Shown: piece after piece, positions 18,707 through 27,695 of the stretch
Numbering within the stretch: the first letter of the stretch is position 1
Layout of the letters: the number at the start of each line of letters is the position of its first letter
DNA from: Betaproteobacteria bacterium UBA5582
GTDB lineage: Bacteria; Pseudomonadota; Gammaproteobacteria; Burkholderiales; Rhodocyclaceae
DNA: 56,884 nucleotides
Assembly: GCA_002425245.1 (NCBI GenBank)
Contig: DILW01000048.1
Location: forward strand, 1 to 56,884
Reading direction: 5' to 3'
Made by a program: the position numbers and the translations under genes
Notes under the pieces: model-generated
What the model saw: only the letters and a program-made list of their open reading frames with translations
Database searches by the model: none
Told to the model about the DNA's origin: nothing

Positions 18707-19425
18707 CCCCACCGATCGGAGAAATCTGGGTCTATCTGTCGGCCTCACCGCTGCTTGGCCTGACCGTCACCCTGCTCGCCTATCAGGCGGCGCACTGGCT
18801 CTACGTGCGTAGCGGCCAGCGCCCGCTGGCCAACCCGGTGCTGATCGCCGTGGCCATGCTGGCCACCCTGCTGTGGCTGACCGGCACCGCTTACGAGACC
18901 TATTTTGCCGGCGCCCAGTTTGTGCACTTCCTGCTTGGCCCGGCCACCGTGGCCCTGGCGGTGCCACTGTACACCCAGTTCAAGCGGGTACGCAGCATGC
19001 TCCTGCCGATTTCGGCCGGGCTGCTGGCGGGCAGCCTGACAGCCATTATCTCGGCGGTACTGATCGCCCGTTTGTTCGGTGCCGACCTGGCCACCCAGGC
19101 GTCGCTCGCCCCCAAGTCGGTGACCACCCCGATCGCCATGGGCATTGCCGAGCAGATCGGCGGCCTGCCTTCGTTGACCGCGGTGCTGGTGATTTTCACC
19201 GGCGTCCTCGGCGCCATCGTCGGCGGCCGGATATTTCGCCTGGCCGGTGTCAGCGACCCGGCCATCTGCGGATTTTCCCTCGGTGTCGCCTCGCACGGCA
19301 TCGGCACCGCCCGGGCCTTTCAGCAGGATGAGCAGCGCGGCGCCTTTGCCGCCCTGGCCATGGGCCTGAACGGCCTGCTCACCGCCCTGCTGCTGCCGGT
19401 GTTTGCCGGCTGGCTCATTCAATAA
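18703..19425 (+). CDS. lrgB: LrgB family membrane protein
   Basis: The 240-residue protein has about seven membrane helices and the family hallmark LAPKSVTTPIAMGIAEQIGG plus GFSLGVASHGIGTARAF. The ATG at 18703 overlaps the lrgA stop by four bases, indicating coupled translation. The in-frame methionine at 18403 belongs to a shadow of lrgA in another frame. A PAS histidine kinase gene follows after 12 bp. In Gram-positive bacteria lrgAB is controlled by LytSR; here a different kinase type is adjacent. Confidence 0.92.
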   Translation: MTPPIGEIWVYLSASPLLGLTVTLLAYQAAHWLYVRSGQRPLANPVLIAVAMLATLLWLTGTAYETYFAGAQFVHFLLGPATVALAVPLYTQFKRVRSMLLPISAGLLAGSLTAIISAVLIARLFGADLATQASLAPKSVTTPIAMGIAEQIGGLPSLTAVLVIFTGVLGAIVGGRIFRLAGVSDPAICGFSLGVASHGIGTARAFQQDEQRGAFAALAMGLNGLLTALLLPVFAGWLIQ

Positions 19426-19437
19426 GGGTAAGTACCA

Positions 19438-21837
19438 ATGGCCGATCCGCGGGGCGCGGCAAAGAATGCCCCCATGTTCCCCAAACCGCCTGCTCCCTCG
19501 CCACACCAGACCTGGTTATGGAACGCCCCGTATCTGGCGGTGGGCGTTTTCGCCCTGGCCATGCTGGTGATCACCGGCCTGCTCCAGTGGCGCGAGCACG
19601 ACACTGCCCGCTCGGCGCTCGAAGGCGACATGCACTGGGCCGAGCGCACCCTGGAGAACCGGCTGTTCAACCACATCGAATTTCTGCGCGAGCTGGGCCG
19701 CGAGCAGGAGTTCATGCAGCTCAATTACGAGGCCTTCCAGATCAAGGCCAGCCGCTACGTTCGCGAAAACCCGGAAATCCTCGCCATCGCCTGGGTCGAT
19801 ACCGATGGCTACGTGGAGTGGGTGGCGCCCAATGAATCCACTGTCACCTTCGTCGGCGAGCGGCTCAACGGTACCCGGCTGACCGCGCTGCAGGAGGCGC
19901 TGCGCATCCGCCGCGAGGTGGTTTCAGCCGATTATCCCGACGTCGACCGCCGCCCGCTGCACGACATCATCCTGCCGGTGCAGCGCGGCAGCGCCGACGT
20001 TGGCGCCTTCATCGCCCTACAGTCGCTGGAATCGCTGCTGCGCGCTTCATTACCGACCGCATTCACCACCCGCTACAGTCTGAGCGTGATGGACGCCGAG
20101 GAACGCCAGGTGTTCAGCAACACCTCGGTCAAGCCCAGCGACCGACAGATTTCCGGGCGCATCAACTTGAACCTGCCGAACAACCAGCTCGGTCTGGAAA
20201 TCGTCGCCTACCGGGCTGGCGGTGTCTGGCTGACGCTGTTGCCGACCCTGCTGATCGTGCTGCTCACCGCCATCACTTCGGTGACCATGCTGCAGTTGCG
20301 ACGCCATGCCCGGCACCGCGCCGAGACCGAAGAGCAGTTGCGGGCCGCCTACGCTTTCCGCCAGGCCATGTCGCAGTCGCTGATTACCGGCTTGCGGGCC
20401 ATTGATCTCGAAGGCCGGATTTCCTTCGTCAATGCCGCCTTCTGCCGGATGACCGGTTTCGACGAGAGCGAACTGGTCGGCATCAAGCCGCCCTATCCCT
20501 ACTGGCCACCGGAGGAATTTCCCGCCCTGCAGGACACCATCGATTCGGCCCTGGCCGGCAAAGCCCCGGCTGGCGGCTACGAGATGCGCATCATGCGCAA
20601 GAGCGGCGAACGCTTTTACGTACGACTCTACTTCTCGCCGCTGATCGATACCCAGGGCCGGCAGATCGGCTGGATGGCCTCGATGAACGACATCACCGAG
20701 CCGCGCCGCGCCCGCTTGGAGCTCGAACGCGCCCACGAACGTTTCGAGACGGTGATCGACGGTCTGGATTCGGCAGTGCACGTGGCCGACCTGATCAGCG
20801 GCGAAATCCTGTTTGCCAACCGTTCCTTCCAGTACATCTTCGGTTTCGATGCGGTCGGGCGCAACAGCGCGCTGATCACAGAAGCCTGCCGCCCGGAAGC
20901 CGGCGAGCTGGCGCGTGACCCGCAGACGCTGACGCTCGAGGACCTGCCCTGCGAACTGTTCGACGGTGAAATCCGCCACCGCCTGTCCGGGCACTGGTAC
21001 CACGTGCACGAACGCGCCATCCGCTGGGTGGACGGGCGCATCGTCAAGGTTCAGATTGCCGCCGACATCACCGACCGCAAGCGCATCGACGAGGTCAACC
21101 TGCAGCAGCAGAAGCGCCTGGACCAGACTTCGCGCCTGATCACCATGGGCGAAATGGCCTCATCGCTGGCCCACGAGTTGAACCAGCCGCTGTCGGCGAT
21201 TGCCAACTACTGCGCCGGCTGCGTCAAGCGCATGCAGGCCGGCAACTACCAGATCGACGACTTGCTGGCGGCGATGCAGAAGGCCTCCGAACAGGCCGAG
21301 CGTGCCGGCAAGATCATCCGCCGCATGCGCGACATGGTGAAGAAGGGCGAACCGCATCGCCAGGCCGTCGCCCTGCCGCTCCTGATCGACGATACGCGCG
21401 CCTTTGCCGACATCGAGGCGCAGCGCAACAGCACCCAGCTACTGGTCGACATCCCGGAAAGCCTGCCGCGGGTGGTAGTCGACCGGATCATGATCGAGCA
21501 GGTCCTGCTCAACCTGATCAAGAACGGCATCGAATCGATGGCCAGTCTCCCCCCCGAGCAAAGGCAACTGCTGATCCAGGCCCGCAGCCGCGATGCGCGG
21601 ACGGTCGAAGTGATCATCGCCGACCGTGGCCACGGCCTGGCCGATACCGATATCGAGAAGATCTTCACGCCCTTCTTCACCACCAAACCGGACGGGATGG
21701 GAATCGGATTACCGATCTGCCGTTCCATCATAGAATTCCACCAGGGACGCCTGTGGGTCGAACGCCGCCAGGAGGGCGGCTGCGCCTTCCACTTCACCGT
21801 TCCCCAGGAAGACAAGGACGAACATGATGCAGCGTGA
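19438..21837 (+). CDS. PAS-domain sensor histidine kinase
   Basis: The 799-residue protein has a membrane helix near residues 32–48, a periplasmic sensor of about 210 residues, a second helix near 260–282 and two PAS domains (about 300–425 and 430–560, ending ASMNDITEPRR and AADITDRKR). The kinase core has the H-box MASSLAHELNQPL with the phospho-acceptor His579, N-box EQVLLNLIKNGIESM and FFTTKPDGMGIGLPICRSI. This is the FixL/TodS-like HPK4 type. It overlaps its response regulator by 14 bp and follows lrgB by 12 bp, suggesting it senses a signal relevant to LrgAB. Confidence 0.92.
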   Translation: MADPRGAAKNAPMFPKPPAPSPHQTWLWNAPYLAVGVFALAMLVITGLLQWREHDTARSALEGDMHWAERTLENRLFNHIEFLRELGREQEFMQLNYEAFQIKASRYVRENPEILAIAWVDTDGYVEWVAPNESTVTFVGERLNGTRLTALQEALRIRREVVSADYPDVDRRPLHDIILPVQRGSADVGAFIALQSLESLLRASLPTAFTTRYSLSVMDAEERQVFSNTSVKPSDRQISGRINLNLPNNQLGLEIVAYRAGGVWLTLLPTLLIVLLTAITSVTMLQLRRHARHRAETEEQLRAAYAFRQAMSQSLITGLRAIDLEGRISFVNAAFCRMTGFDESELVGIKPPYPYWPPEEFPALQDTIDSALAGKAPAGGYEMRIMRKSGERFYVRLYFSPLIDTQGRQIGWMASMNDITEPRRARLELERAHERFETVIDGLDSAVHVADLISGEILFANRSFQYIFGFDAVGRNSALITEACRPEAGELARDPQTLTLEDLPCELFDGEIRHRLSGHWYHVHERAIRWVDGRIVKVQIAADITDRKRIDEVNLQQQKRLDQTSRLITMGEMASSLAHELNQPLSAIANYCAGCVKRMQAGNYQIDDLLAAMQKASEQAERAGKIIRRMRDMVKKGEPHRQAVALPLLIDDTRAFADIEAQRNSTQLLVDIPESLPRVVVDRIMIEQVLLNLIKNGIESMASLPPEQRQLLIQARSRDARTVEVIIADRGHGLADTDIEKIFTPFFTTKPDGMGIGLPICRSIIEFHQGRLWVERRQEGGCAFHFTVPQEDKDEHDAA

Positions 21838-22447
21838 CGCAGAACAAGTGATCTACGTCGTCGACGACGACGAAGCCATGCGCGACTCGATGAAATGGCT
21901 GCTCGAAGGTGAAGGCTACGCCGTGGCCTGCTTCAGTTCGGGCGAACAGTTCCTGGCCGCTCACCGCGACGACATGCGCGGTTGCCTGGTACTCGACGTG
22001 CGCATGCCGGAGATGAGCGGACTAGAGCTGCACGAGCACCTGGCGGATCGCGGTTCATGTCTGCCGGTGATTTTCGTCACCGGCCATGGCGACGTACCCA
22101 TGGCCGTGGCCGCCCTGCAACGCGGCGCCTGCGACTTCATCGAGAAGCCCTTCCACAATGAGGACCTGCTTGAACGCATCCGGCGTGCTCTATCGCTCGA
22201 TTGCGAACATGCGACGCGACGCCGGCGCACCGACGCCATCGCCCAGCGCCTGGATCAGCTCACCCAGCGCGAGCGCGAGGTCATGAATCTGGTCGTCGCC
22301 GGCAAGCTGAACAAGCAGATCGCCGACGAACTCGATATCAGCATGAAGACAGTGGAGGCCCACCGCGCCCGGGTGATGGACAAGATGGGCGCACGCACCC
22401 TGGCCGAACTGGTCAGGGTAGTGATGGAGACAACTAAAGACGAATGA
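21824..22447 (+). CDS. Two-component response regulator, FixJ/NarL-type (LuxR HTH)
   Basis: The 207-residue protein has a receiver domain with acidic pocket VVDDDEAMRD, phospho-acceptor D58 in LVLDVRMPEMSG and K in FIEKPFHNEDLLERI. A LuxR-type helix-turn-helix follows (LTQREREVMNLVVAGKLNKQIA, DELDISMKTVEAHRARVM split here for length). It overlaps the kinase gene, so the two are a cognate pair. Probable targets include the adjacent lrgAB, by position only. Its 3' end overlaps the convergent gene at 22434–22763 by 14 bp. Confidence 0.95.
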   Translation: MMQRDAEQVIYVVDDDEAMRDSMKWLLEGEGYAVACFSSGEQFLAAHRDDMRGCLVLDVRMPEMSGLELHEHLADRGSCLPVIFVTGHGDVPMAVAALQRGACDFIEKPFHNEDLLERIRRALSLDCEHATRRRRTDAIAQRLDQLTQREREVMNLVVAGKLNKQIADELDISMKTVEAHRARVMDKMGARTLAELVRVVMETTKDE

Positions 22448-22763
22448 TGTCGTCGTCGCGACCAAGGTTGCTGCCAAAGGCAGTGCGCTGGCGAACCTCC
22501 TTGCGCATCAGGAATTTCTCCTGCACCTTGGGCGGCAGGTCGGTGAACAGGATCACCCCCTTGGCAATCAGCAGTTCTATCGTATCCTCGATGACCCGGA
22601 CGAAATCGCGGTCGAGCTGACTCAGCTCGTTCTGGCGCCAGCGTTCGTGGATGAACTGCAGCACTTCGGGGTTATCCGCGGGCAAGGCCTCGCTGGTTTC
22701 GCCGACCGGCGTCGGATGCATTTCGCTGATTTTTCCCTCGGCGTCCCTGACCACGTACAACAT
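22434..22763 (-). CDS. Conserved small protein of unknown function
   Basis: The 109-residue protein (start MLYVVRDAEGKISEMH at 22763) has a charged helical middle (RWRQNELSQLDRDFVRVIED) and the segment LLIAKGVILFTDLPPKVQEK. It resembles a family I recall under the misleading name tryptophan synthase subunit beta-like. It lacks the pyridoxal-phosphate lysine loop and is far too short to be TrpB. No signal peptide or membrane helix is seen. An in-frame methionine upstream (22823) is disfavoured because homology starts at MLYVVRD. Confidence 0.7.
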   Translation of the reverse strand: MLYVVRDAEGKISEMHPTPVGETSEALPADNPEVLQFIHERWRQNELSQLDRDFVRVIEDTIELLIAKGVILFTDLPPKVQEKFLMRKEVRQRTAFGSNLGRDDDIIRL

Positions 22764-22844
22764 GCCTGCTCCCCGCGATGTATGGTTTCCGCCCAGTCTG
22801 CACCAGCTTGCAGTGCTTGGCAATCCGGCCTCTGGGCACTCTCG

Positions 22845-23891
22845 TCAATAACTGCGCATCGCCGGTGGCGGCGGCATCTTCGGCTTGCCGAAGTATGTCG
22901 GGGGCGGCACATTGAACTGCTTGTCGCCGGTGTTGGCCGGTGTTCCGCTACGGATCACTCGCACTGATTGCTCGCCGGGCGAACCGCGCTTGGCGGTAAC
23001 TTCCAGCGTTGCTGCCCGCTGCGGCAGGTTGCGGTCCAGACGCTCACGCAACTGCAGAACCCGCTCCGCCGCAATGCGCCGATCGACCACTTCGGTGGAC
23101 ATGCCGCGCTCGATCAAGGCCTTGCGCGTTTGCAGCAGGGCGTCCAGTTCCGCCGTCATCGGCAGCGACGCCTGCGGCTGCCCCCAGCTATCACGAGGCT
23201 TGCTGGCAGCCAGCTTGAACTCTTCGGGATTCCCCACCAGTCGAGCAATGCCAAGCTGGTTGTTGCGCATCGCCCATTCCATGGCGCCATCGCCCCAGTC
23301 GTTGCGCACATCGCGGCGGGCGCCACGGTCCACCAGCTTGCGCACCAGGGCTTCGTGTCCCTCATACACCGCCATCATCAGCACGCTGGAGCCATTTGGT
23401 GTACGCGCCTCGATATCCGCCCCCTGCGCCAGCAGGTAGTCGGTCGTCGCCTCGTGCCCGCCGAAAACGGCGTAATGCAGGGGTGACCAGTGTTTGCCGC
23501 TGGCATTCAGGCGTGCGCCACGTTCGACCAGCCACTTCACCGCCGCCGTATGCCCGCGCCAGGAAGCCAGAGCCAGCGCCGTTTCGCCGTTGGCGTTGCG
23601 CAGCTCGAGACTGCCACCGCGCGACAAAAACAGGCGCATCATCTCGATGTTCCCCTCCCAGGCTCCGATCATCAGACCGGAACCGATCCGGCTCCCCATG
23701 AAATCGGGGGGCAAGCCGGCATCAAGCCAGGCCGTGGCAACCTTCAGATCACCAAGCTCAATCTGATTAACGAAAGTCACCGGGTCGGGCAGCCTGACTG
23801 TCCCGCCCTGCCACCACTGGGCATGGACGGGGCAAACCAGCGCCATCGCGATTATCATTGCTGCACTGAGTTTCCTGGAATAACCCTTCAT
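22845..23891 (-). CDS. Exported ankyrin-repeat protein
   Basis: The 348-residue protein has a signal peptide ending in VCPVHAQ and five to six ankyrin repeats between about residues 40 and 215, with clear examples NANGETALALASWRGHTAAV and NGSSVLMMAVYEGHEALVRK. The C-terminal third is proline-rich and charged, with no recognised domain. Ankyrin repeats mediate protein–protein contacts; the partner is unknown. It is likely periplasmic. It starts at the base where a TTG candidate start of the divergent TonB-like gene begins, so the two genes share almost no intergenic space. Confidence 0.82.
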   Translation of the reverse strand: MKGYSRKLSAAMIIAMALVCPVHAQWWQGGTVRLPDPVTFVNQIELGDLKVATAWLDAGLPPDFMGSRIGSGLMIGAWEGNIEMMRLFLSRGGSLELRNANGETALALASWRGHTAAVKWLVERGARLNASGKHWSPLHYAVFGGHEATTDYLLAQGADIEARTPNGSSVLMMAVYEGHEALVRKLVDRGARRDVRNDWGDGAMEWAMRNNQLGIARLVGNPEEFKLAASKPRDSWGQPQASLPMTAELDALLQTRKALIERGMSTEVVDRRIAAERVLQLRERLDRNLPQRAATLEVTAKRGSPGEQSVRVIRSGTPANTGDKQFNVPPPTYFGKPKMPPPPAMRSY

Positions 23892-23929
23892 TGACTTACC
23901 TGCTTGATGCGAACTACCGCCATTCTCTC

Positions 23930-24469
23930 ATGCCGGGAAGGCTGCGCCCGCTTCTGGGCGCGCTTGCGGCTTCGCTGCTGTTGCACCTGCTCCCCTTGAT
24001 CGAGGGCTGGGCCACGCACCCGCCCACACCAGCGCCGACCACGCCCCCACTGCAAGCCCGGCTGAATCTGCCAGCGCTTCCGACGGCGACGCCTGAACTC
24101 CTGCTGCCGGAGCCAGAGCCCCAGTCCGTCCCCAAGTCAGCTGCCAGTTCTCCTCCGAAAAAGCCACCAGCGCAGACGCATCGGTCGAAAGCCGCCAGTT
24201 GGACCGAGGCAGTGAGCGAGCAGTTCTCTGCCCAGCAGCGCGAAGGTCTGTTCTATCCCGAGGAGGCCATTCGCCGCGGCCTGGAGGGCGAAGCCCTGGT
24301 CCTGCTGATGCTCGATGAAAGCGGCCAGGTCGTCGCCGCCCGGATCGAGGAAAGCAGCGGCCACCCGCTGCTCGACGAGGCAGCGCTGCGCGCCGTCAGG
24401 CGCTTGCGCTCGCTGCCGGCCGACGCACCGACAGAGTCCCTGCTACCGGTGCGCTTTCGACTCGATTAA
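23930..24469 (+). CDS. TonB-family protein (energy transducer-like)
   Basis: The protein (179 residues from ATG 23930) has an N-terminal membrane anchor (LLGALAASLLLHLLPLI), a proline-rich periplasmic spacer (residues ~30–85) and a C-terminal TonB domain with YPEEAIRRGLEGEALVLLML and HPLLDEAALRAVRRL. TonB proteins couple inner-membrane energy to outer-membrane receptors. No exbB or exbD is adjacent. A TTG at 23891 would add 13 residues; neither start has a good ribosome site, so the start is uncertain. Confidence 0.8.
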   Translation: MPGRLRPLLGALAASLLLHLLPLIEGWATHPPTPAPTTPPLQARLNLPALPTATPELLLPEPEPQSVPKSAASSPPKKPPAQTHRSKAASWTEAVSEQFSAQQREGLFYPEEAIRRGLEGEALVLLMLDESGQVVAARIEESSGHPLLDEAALRAVRRLRSLPADAPTESLLPVRFRLD

Positions 24470-24576
24470 ACTATAACAAAATTAACAATTACTATATTAT
24501 TAGTACATACATCACTTAGTCACAATCTTCTGATATTCTTGTCGCATAAAACCTACTACTAACAGGGATATTAGCT

Positions 24577-26205
24577 ATGAGCGCTTTGGCCCAACTTCGC
24601 GTTGTCACCCGCATGCAACTCCTGGTCGGTCTTACCTTGGTCGGACTGATAGTTCTCTGCATGGTTTCGCTGTTCCAACTCAAGGACAGCATGCTTGAAG
24701 ACCGCAAGCAGAAAACCCGCGATCTGGTTCAGGTCGCGGTCGGCATCGTCAAGCATTATCACCAACAGGCCAGCAGCGGCCGGATTTCGGAAGAAGAAGC
24801 CAAGACTGCCGCCCGCGACAGCCTGCGCGATTTGCGCTATGGCGAGGACGACTACTATTTCGGCTTCGACACCGAGGGCGTCTATTTCCTGCACGGTGGC
24901 AACCCGAAGCTGGAAGGCCAGCAGAAGCTGGACATGCAGGACACGCATGGCAAATACATCATCCGCGAACTGATTGCCGCGGCCAAGGCCGGCGGCGGTT
25001 TCGTCGATTATTGGTTCCCGCGTGCCGGACAGCAGAACCCCGAACCGAAACTCGGCTACACAACGCTGTTCACGCCGTGGAACTGGGTGGTCGGCACCGG
25101 CATCTACATCGACGATGTGGACAAGGAGTTCCGCCAGGTGGCCTGGCTGCTCGGCGGGATTTCCTCGGCACTCCTTGCCTCCCTGGTAGTGTTCGGCTTC
25201 CTGGTCAGCCGCAGCATCCTGCATCAACTCGGCGGCGAACCCAAGGCGGCCAGCGAGATCATGGAGCGCATCGCCAATGGCGACCTGACCGCCAACATCA
25301 ATCAGGCACCACCGGGCAGCCTGCTCAATACACTCGGCGGCATGACCCAGGCGCTGCGCAAGATGGTCAGCGAAATCAACAGCGACGCCAACCGTCTGGT
25401 CGACAATGCCGAACATATCGCCACTGCCTCCGAGGAAGTGGCCCGCGCGGCCGAGCAGCAATCGGATGCAACGTCGGCAATGGCGGCGGCCATCGAGGAG
25501 CTGACCGTCAGCTCCAACCACATTTCCGACAGCGCCCGCGATACCTCCCAGGATTCAGTGGCTGCCGTCGAACTATCGGGCCAGGGCTCGGCCCGTGTCG
25601 ATCAAGCCTCGCAGGCGATCCAGCAGATATCGGAAACGGTCTCCGATGCATCGACGCGGATTCATGCCCTCGAAGAGCGGGCCAAGCAGATTTCCAGCAT
25701 CGCCAACGTGATCAAGGATATCGCCGGCCAGACCAACCTGCTGGCACTCAATGCCGCCATCGAAGCGGCACGCGCTGGCGAGCAGGGACGCGGCTTCGCC
25801 GTCGTCGCCGACGAAGTGCGCAAGCTGGCCGAACGGACGGCGACGGCGACGCGCGAGATCGAGGGCAAGATCAATTCGATCAAGAAGAACGCCGAGTTCG
25901 CCGCGCAGCAGATGCAGGTGGCGCTGCGCGACGCCGACCAGGGTACCGGACTGGGCGGTCAGGCCGGCGAGGCGATCGACACCATCCGCGACGCCGCCAA
26001 GGAAGCCGCCGTCGTCTTTGCCGATGTGGCGGGCGGTATTGCCGAACAGTCGACCGCCGGGCAGACCATCGCCAGCGGCGTCGAACAGGTGGCGCATACC
26101 GCCGAAGCGAGTTCGGCGGTGGCCAACGCCACCCTGGCCGCGACCCGCAGCCTGGAAGCGTGCTCGGCCGCGATGCGGCAGCGCATCGAACAGTTCCGGG
26201 TCTGA
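24577..26205 (+). CDS. Methyl-accepting chemotaxis protein with single Cache sensor
   Basis: The 542-residue protein has a first membrane helix (about residues 12–32) and a periplasmic sCache_2 domain with the typical DDYYFGFDTEGVYFLHGG and WNWVVGTGIYIDDV segments. A second helix lies near residues 190–210, followed by HAMP and a signalling domain (DIAGQTNLLALNAAIEAARA). sCache_2 domains often bind small carboxylates, but the ligand cannot be read here. It lies alone after a 107-bp AT-rich region with unclear promoter elements. Confidence 0.93.
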   Translation: MSALAQLRVVTRMQLLVGLTLVGLIVLCMVSLFQLKDSMLEDRKQKTRDLVQVAVGIVKHYHQQASSGRISEEEAKTAARDSLRDLRYGEDDYYFGFDTEGVYFLHGGNPKLEGQQKLDMQDTHGKYIIRELIAAAKAGGGFVDYWFPRAGQQNPEPKLGYTTLFTPWNWVVGTGIYIDDVDKEFRQVAWLLGGISSALLASLVVFGFLVSRSILHQLGGEPKAASEIMERIANGDLTANINQAPPGSLLNTLGGMTQALRKMVSEINSDANRLVDNAEHIATASEEVARAAEQQSDATSAMAAAIEELTVSSNHISDSARDTSQDSVAAVELSGQGSARVDQASQAIQQISETVSDASTRIHALEERAKQISSIANVIKDIAGQTNLLALNAAIEAARAGEQGRGFAVVADEVRKLAERTATATREIEGKINSIKKNAEFAAQQMQVALRDADQGTGLGGQAGEAIDTIRDAAKEAAVVFADVAGGIAEQSTAGQTIASGVEQVAHTAEASSAVANATLAATRSLEACSAAMRQRIEQFRV

Positions 26206-26291
26206 CGGCGCGACTATAATGCTTCGTAGCCTTGGGCCCGTCGGTCGTCATCCCGGACGGGCCGCCCGCTGCCACTGATCCGGAGCGACCG

Positions 26292-27029
26292 ATGATGCGC
26301 GACCCCCGCTTCCCACTGCTGCTGCTCTCGCTGCTGCTGGCCTCGCCCCTGGTCGCTGCCCAGGCTTACAAGTGCCGGACGCCCGACGGGCGCACGGTGT
26401 TCTACGAACGCCCCTGCGAAGGCGCCGAGCGTACGCTGAAAGCGGTGCCCGGCGAGGCGATCAGCGAGGAACGCCAGGCCCAGGCGCGCGCGGCGCACCG
26501 TCAGCGCCAACTCGAACTGCAGCGCATCGAGGAAGAGGCTGCTGCGGCGAAGCCGCCTCAGGCGGCCAACGCCTTGCCGCCGGTGCCGGTGGAAGGCGCC
26601 AGTCCGGAGCAGCGCAAGGAGTGTACCGATCTCGCCCGCAACGCCCGTCTGACACCAGCGCAACAGGCGGCGCTGGGGGAAATCTGCGCCCGGCCGCCGC
26701 GCGACGCCGGCGGCTTCGCCAACTGTCGTCAGCAGATACTCGATACCATCGACGCCGACCGCAATGCGCTGATCGCCTCGACCTGCACCGGCGATCCCGA
26801 AGCCGGGCAGCGAGTCCTGGCTGCGGCCCGACCGGTGGTACACCAGGGGGCTCGTCCGGTGTTTGTGCCGCCGCCACATCGTCCCCAGCAGCAGGTCCCG
26901 CTCGATTGCGGCAAGGGCGGCTGCGCCCAGCAGCAACCGACCAGGCCCGCCGCGGCGCCGACGACCAATCTCGGCGCAGGCGGAGGCATGGACTGCCGCA
27001 TGAAGGGTAGCCAGATTCTCTGCAACTGA
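26292..27029 (+). CDS. DUF4124 domain-containing exported protein
   Basis: The 245-residue protein has a signal peptide (PLLLLSLLLASPLVAAQA) followed by a DUF4124-like segment YKCRTPDGRTVFYERPC, then a charged helical stretch and a glutamine/proline-rich C-terminus with several cysteines. DUF4124 proteins are periplasmic or membrane-linked with no assigned biochemical role. The start MMRDPRF at 26292 places the signal peptide correctly; an in-frame ATG 60 bp upstream does not. Confidence 0.75.
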   Translation: MMRDPRFPLLLLSLLLASPLVAAQAYKCRTPDGRTVFYERPCEGAERTLKAVPGEAISEERQAQARAAHRQRQLELQRIEEEAAAAKPPQAANALPPVPVEGASPEQRKECTDLARNARLTPAQQAALGEICARPPRDAGGFANCRQQILDTIDADRNALIASTCTGDPEAGQRVLAAARPVVHQGARPVFVPPPHRPQQQVPLDCGKGGCAQQQPTRPAAAPTTNLGAGGGMDCRMKGSQILCN

Positions 27030-27103
27030 ACGAAAGCCTTGGTTTTTTGCCAGGTGCTGGCCTATCATGAAATCGTCCAGCTGTGGCGCATTGCCTTGAT
27101 TCC

Positions 27104-27667
27104 ATGATGATTTCTGGGGTTTCTTCCGCTTCTGCGAGCTATCCGGCCTACGGCGAACGTCCTGGCCGGGAGGAGGCGCGGGCGATCGGCAAGGCGCGTG
27201 CCGACGAAGCGGCTGGTCAGCTGAGTGCGGAAGAACTGGCGGTGGTCGACAAGCTGAAGCAGACCGACCGCAAGGTTCGCCAACATGAGATGGCGCACGT
27301 GGCGGCCGGCGGCGGTGTGATCACCTCGGGTGCCAGCTACACCTACGAACGCGGGCCCGATGGTCAGAATTACGCAGTTGCCGGCGAAGTCGGGATTGAC
27401 ACCTCGCCAGGACGGACGCCCGAGGAAACCATCGACCGGGCTGGCCGCATCCGTGCTGCGGCGCTGGCGCCGGCCGACCCGTCGCCGCAGGACCGAGCAG
27501 TGGCTGCTGCCGCCACCCAGATGGAACAGCAGGCGCGGGCTGAACTGGCACAACAAAGATCTGCCGGCGAGGACGGTTCCGGGCGCGACGACAGCCGCCG
27601 CCTGGAGGCGGCTTATGGGGCTTCGTCAGCGTCGGACAGCGGGCGTCAACTAGATACTTACGCCTGA
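27104..27667 (+). CDS. SprA-related putative metallopeptidase
   Basis: The 187-residue protein contains HEMAH (HExxH zinc motif) followed by AAGGGVITSGASYTYERG and AVAGEVGIDTSPGRTPEET. This is the core I recall for the SprA-related/CJM1_0395 family. It has no signal peptide, and the flanks are low-complexity helical sequence rich in Ala, Gln and Arg. Activity has not been established for most members. A start at 27104 (MMISG) or 27107 fits best; a GTG at 27083 is also in frame. Confidence 0.72.
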   Translation: MMISGVSSASASYPAYGERPGREEARAIGKARADEAAGQLSAEELAVVDKLKQTDRKVRQHEMAHVAAGGGVITSGASYTYERGPDGQNYAVAGEVGIDTSPGRTPEETIDRAGRIRAAALAPADPSPQDRAVAAAATQMEQQARAELAQQRSAGEDGSGRDDSRRLEAAYGASSASDSGRQLDTYA

Positions 27668-27695
27668 ACGGTAGCGGACCTCTTCCGGATGGCCA

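Noticed and set aside
24470..24576. Flagellar (sigma-28) promoter before the Cache chemoreceptor
   Set aside because: I looked for TAAAG…GCCGATAA-type elements and saw none convincing in this AT-rich gap.
26235..26270. Inverted repeat GGCCCGTC…GACGGGCC downstream of the Cache chemoreceptor
   Set aside because: It can pair but has no T-tract and a long loop. It may be a weak terminator, but the evidence is too thin to list.
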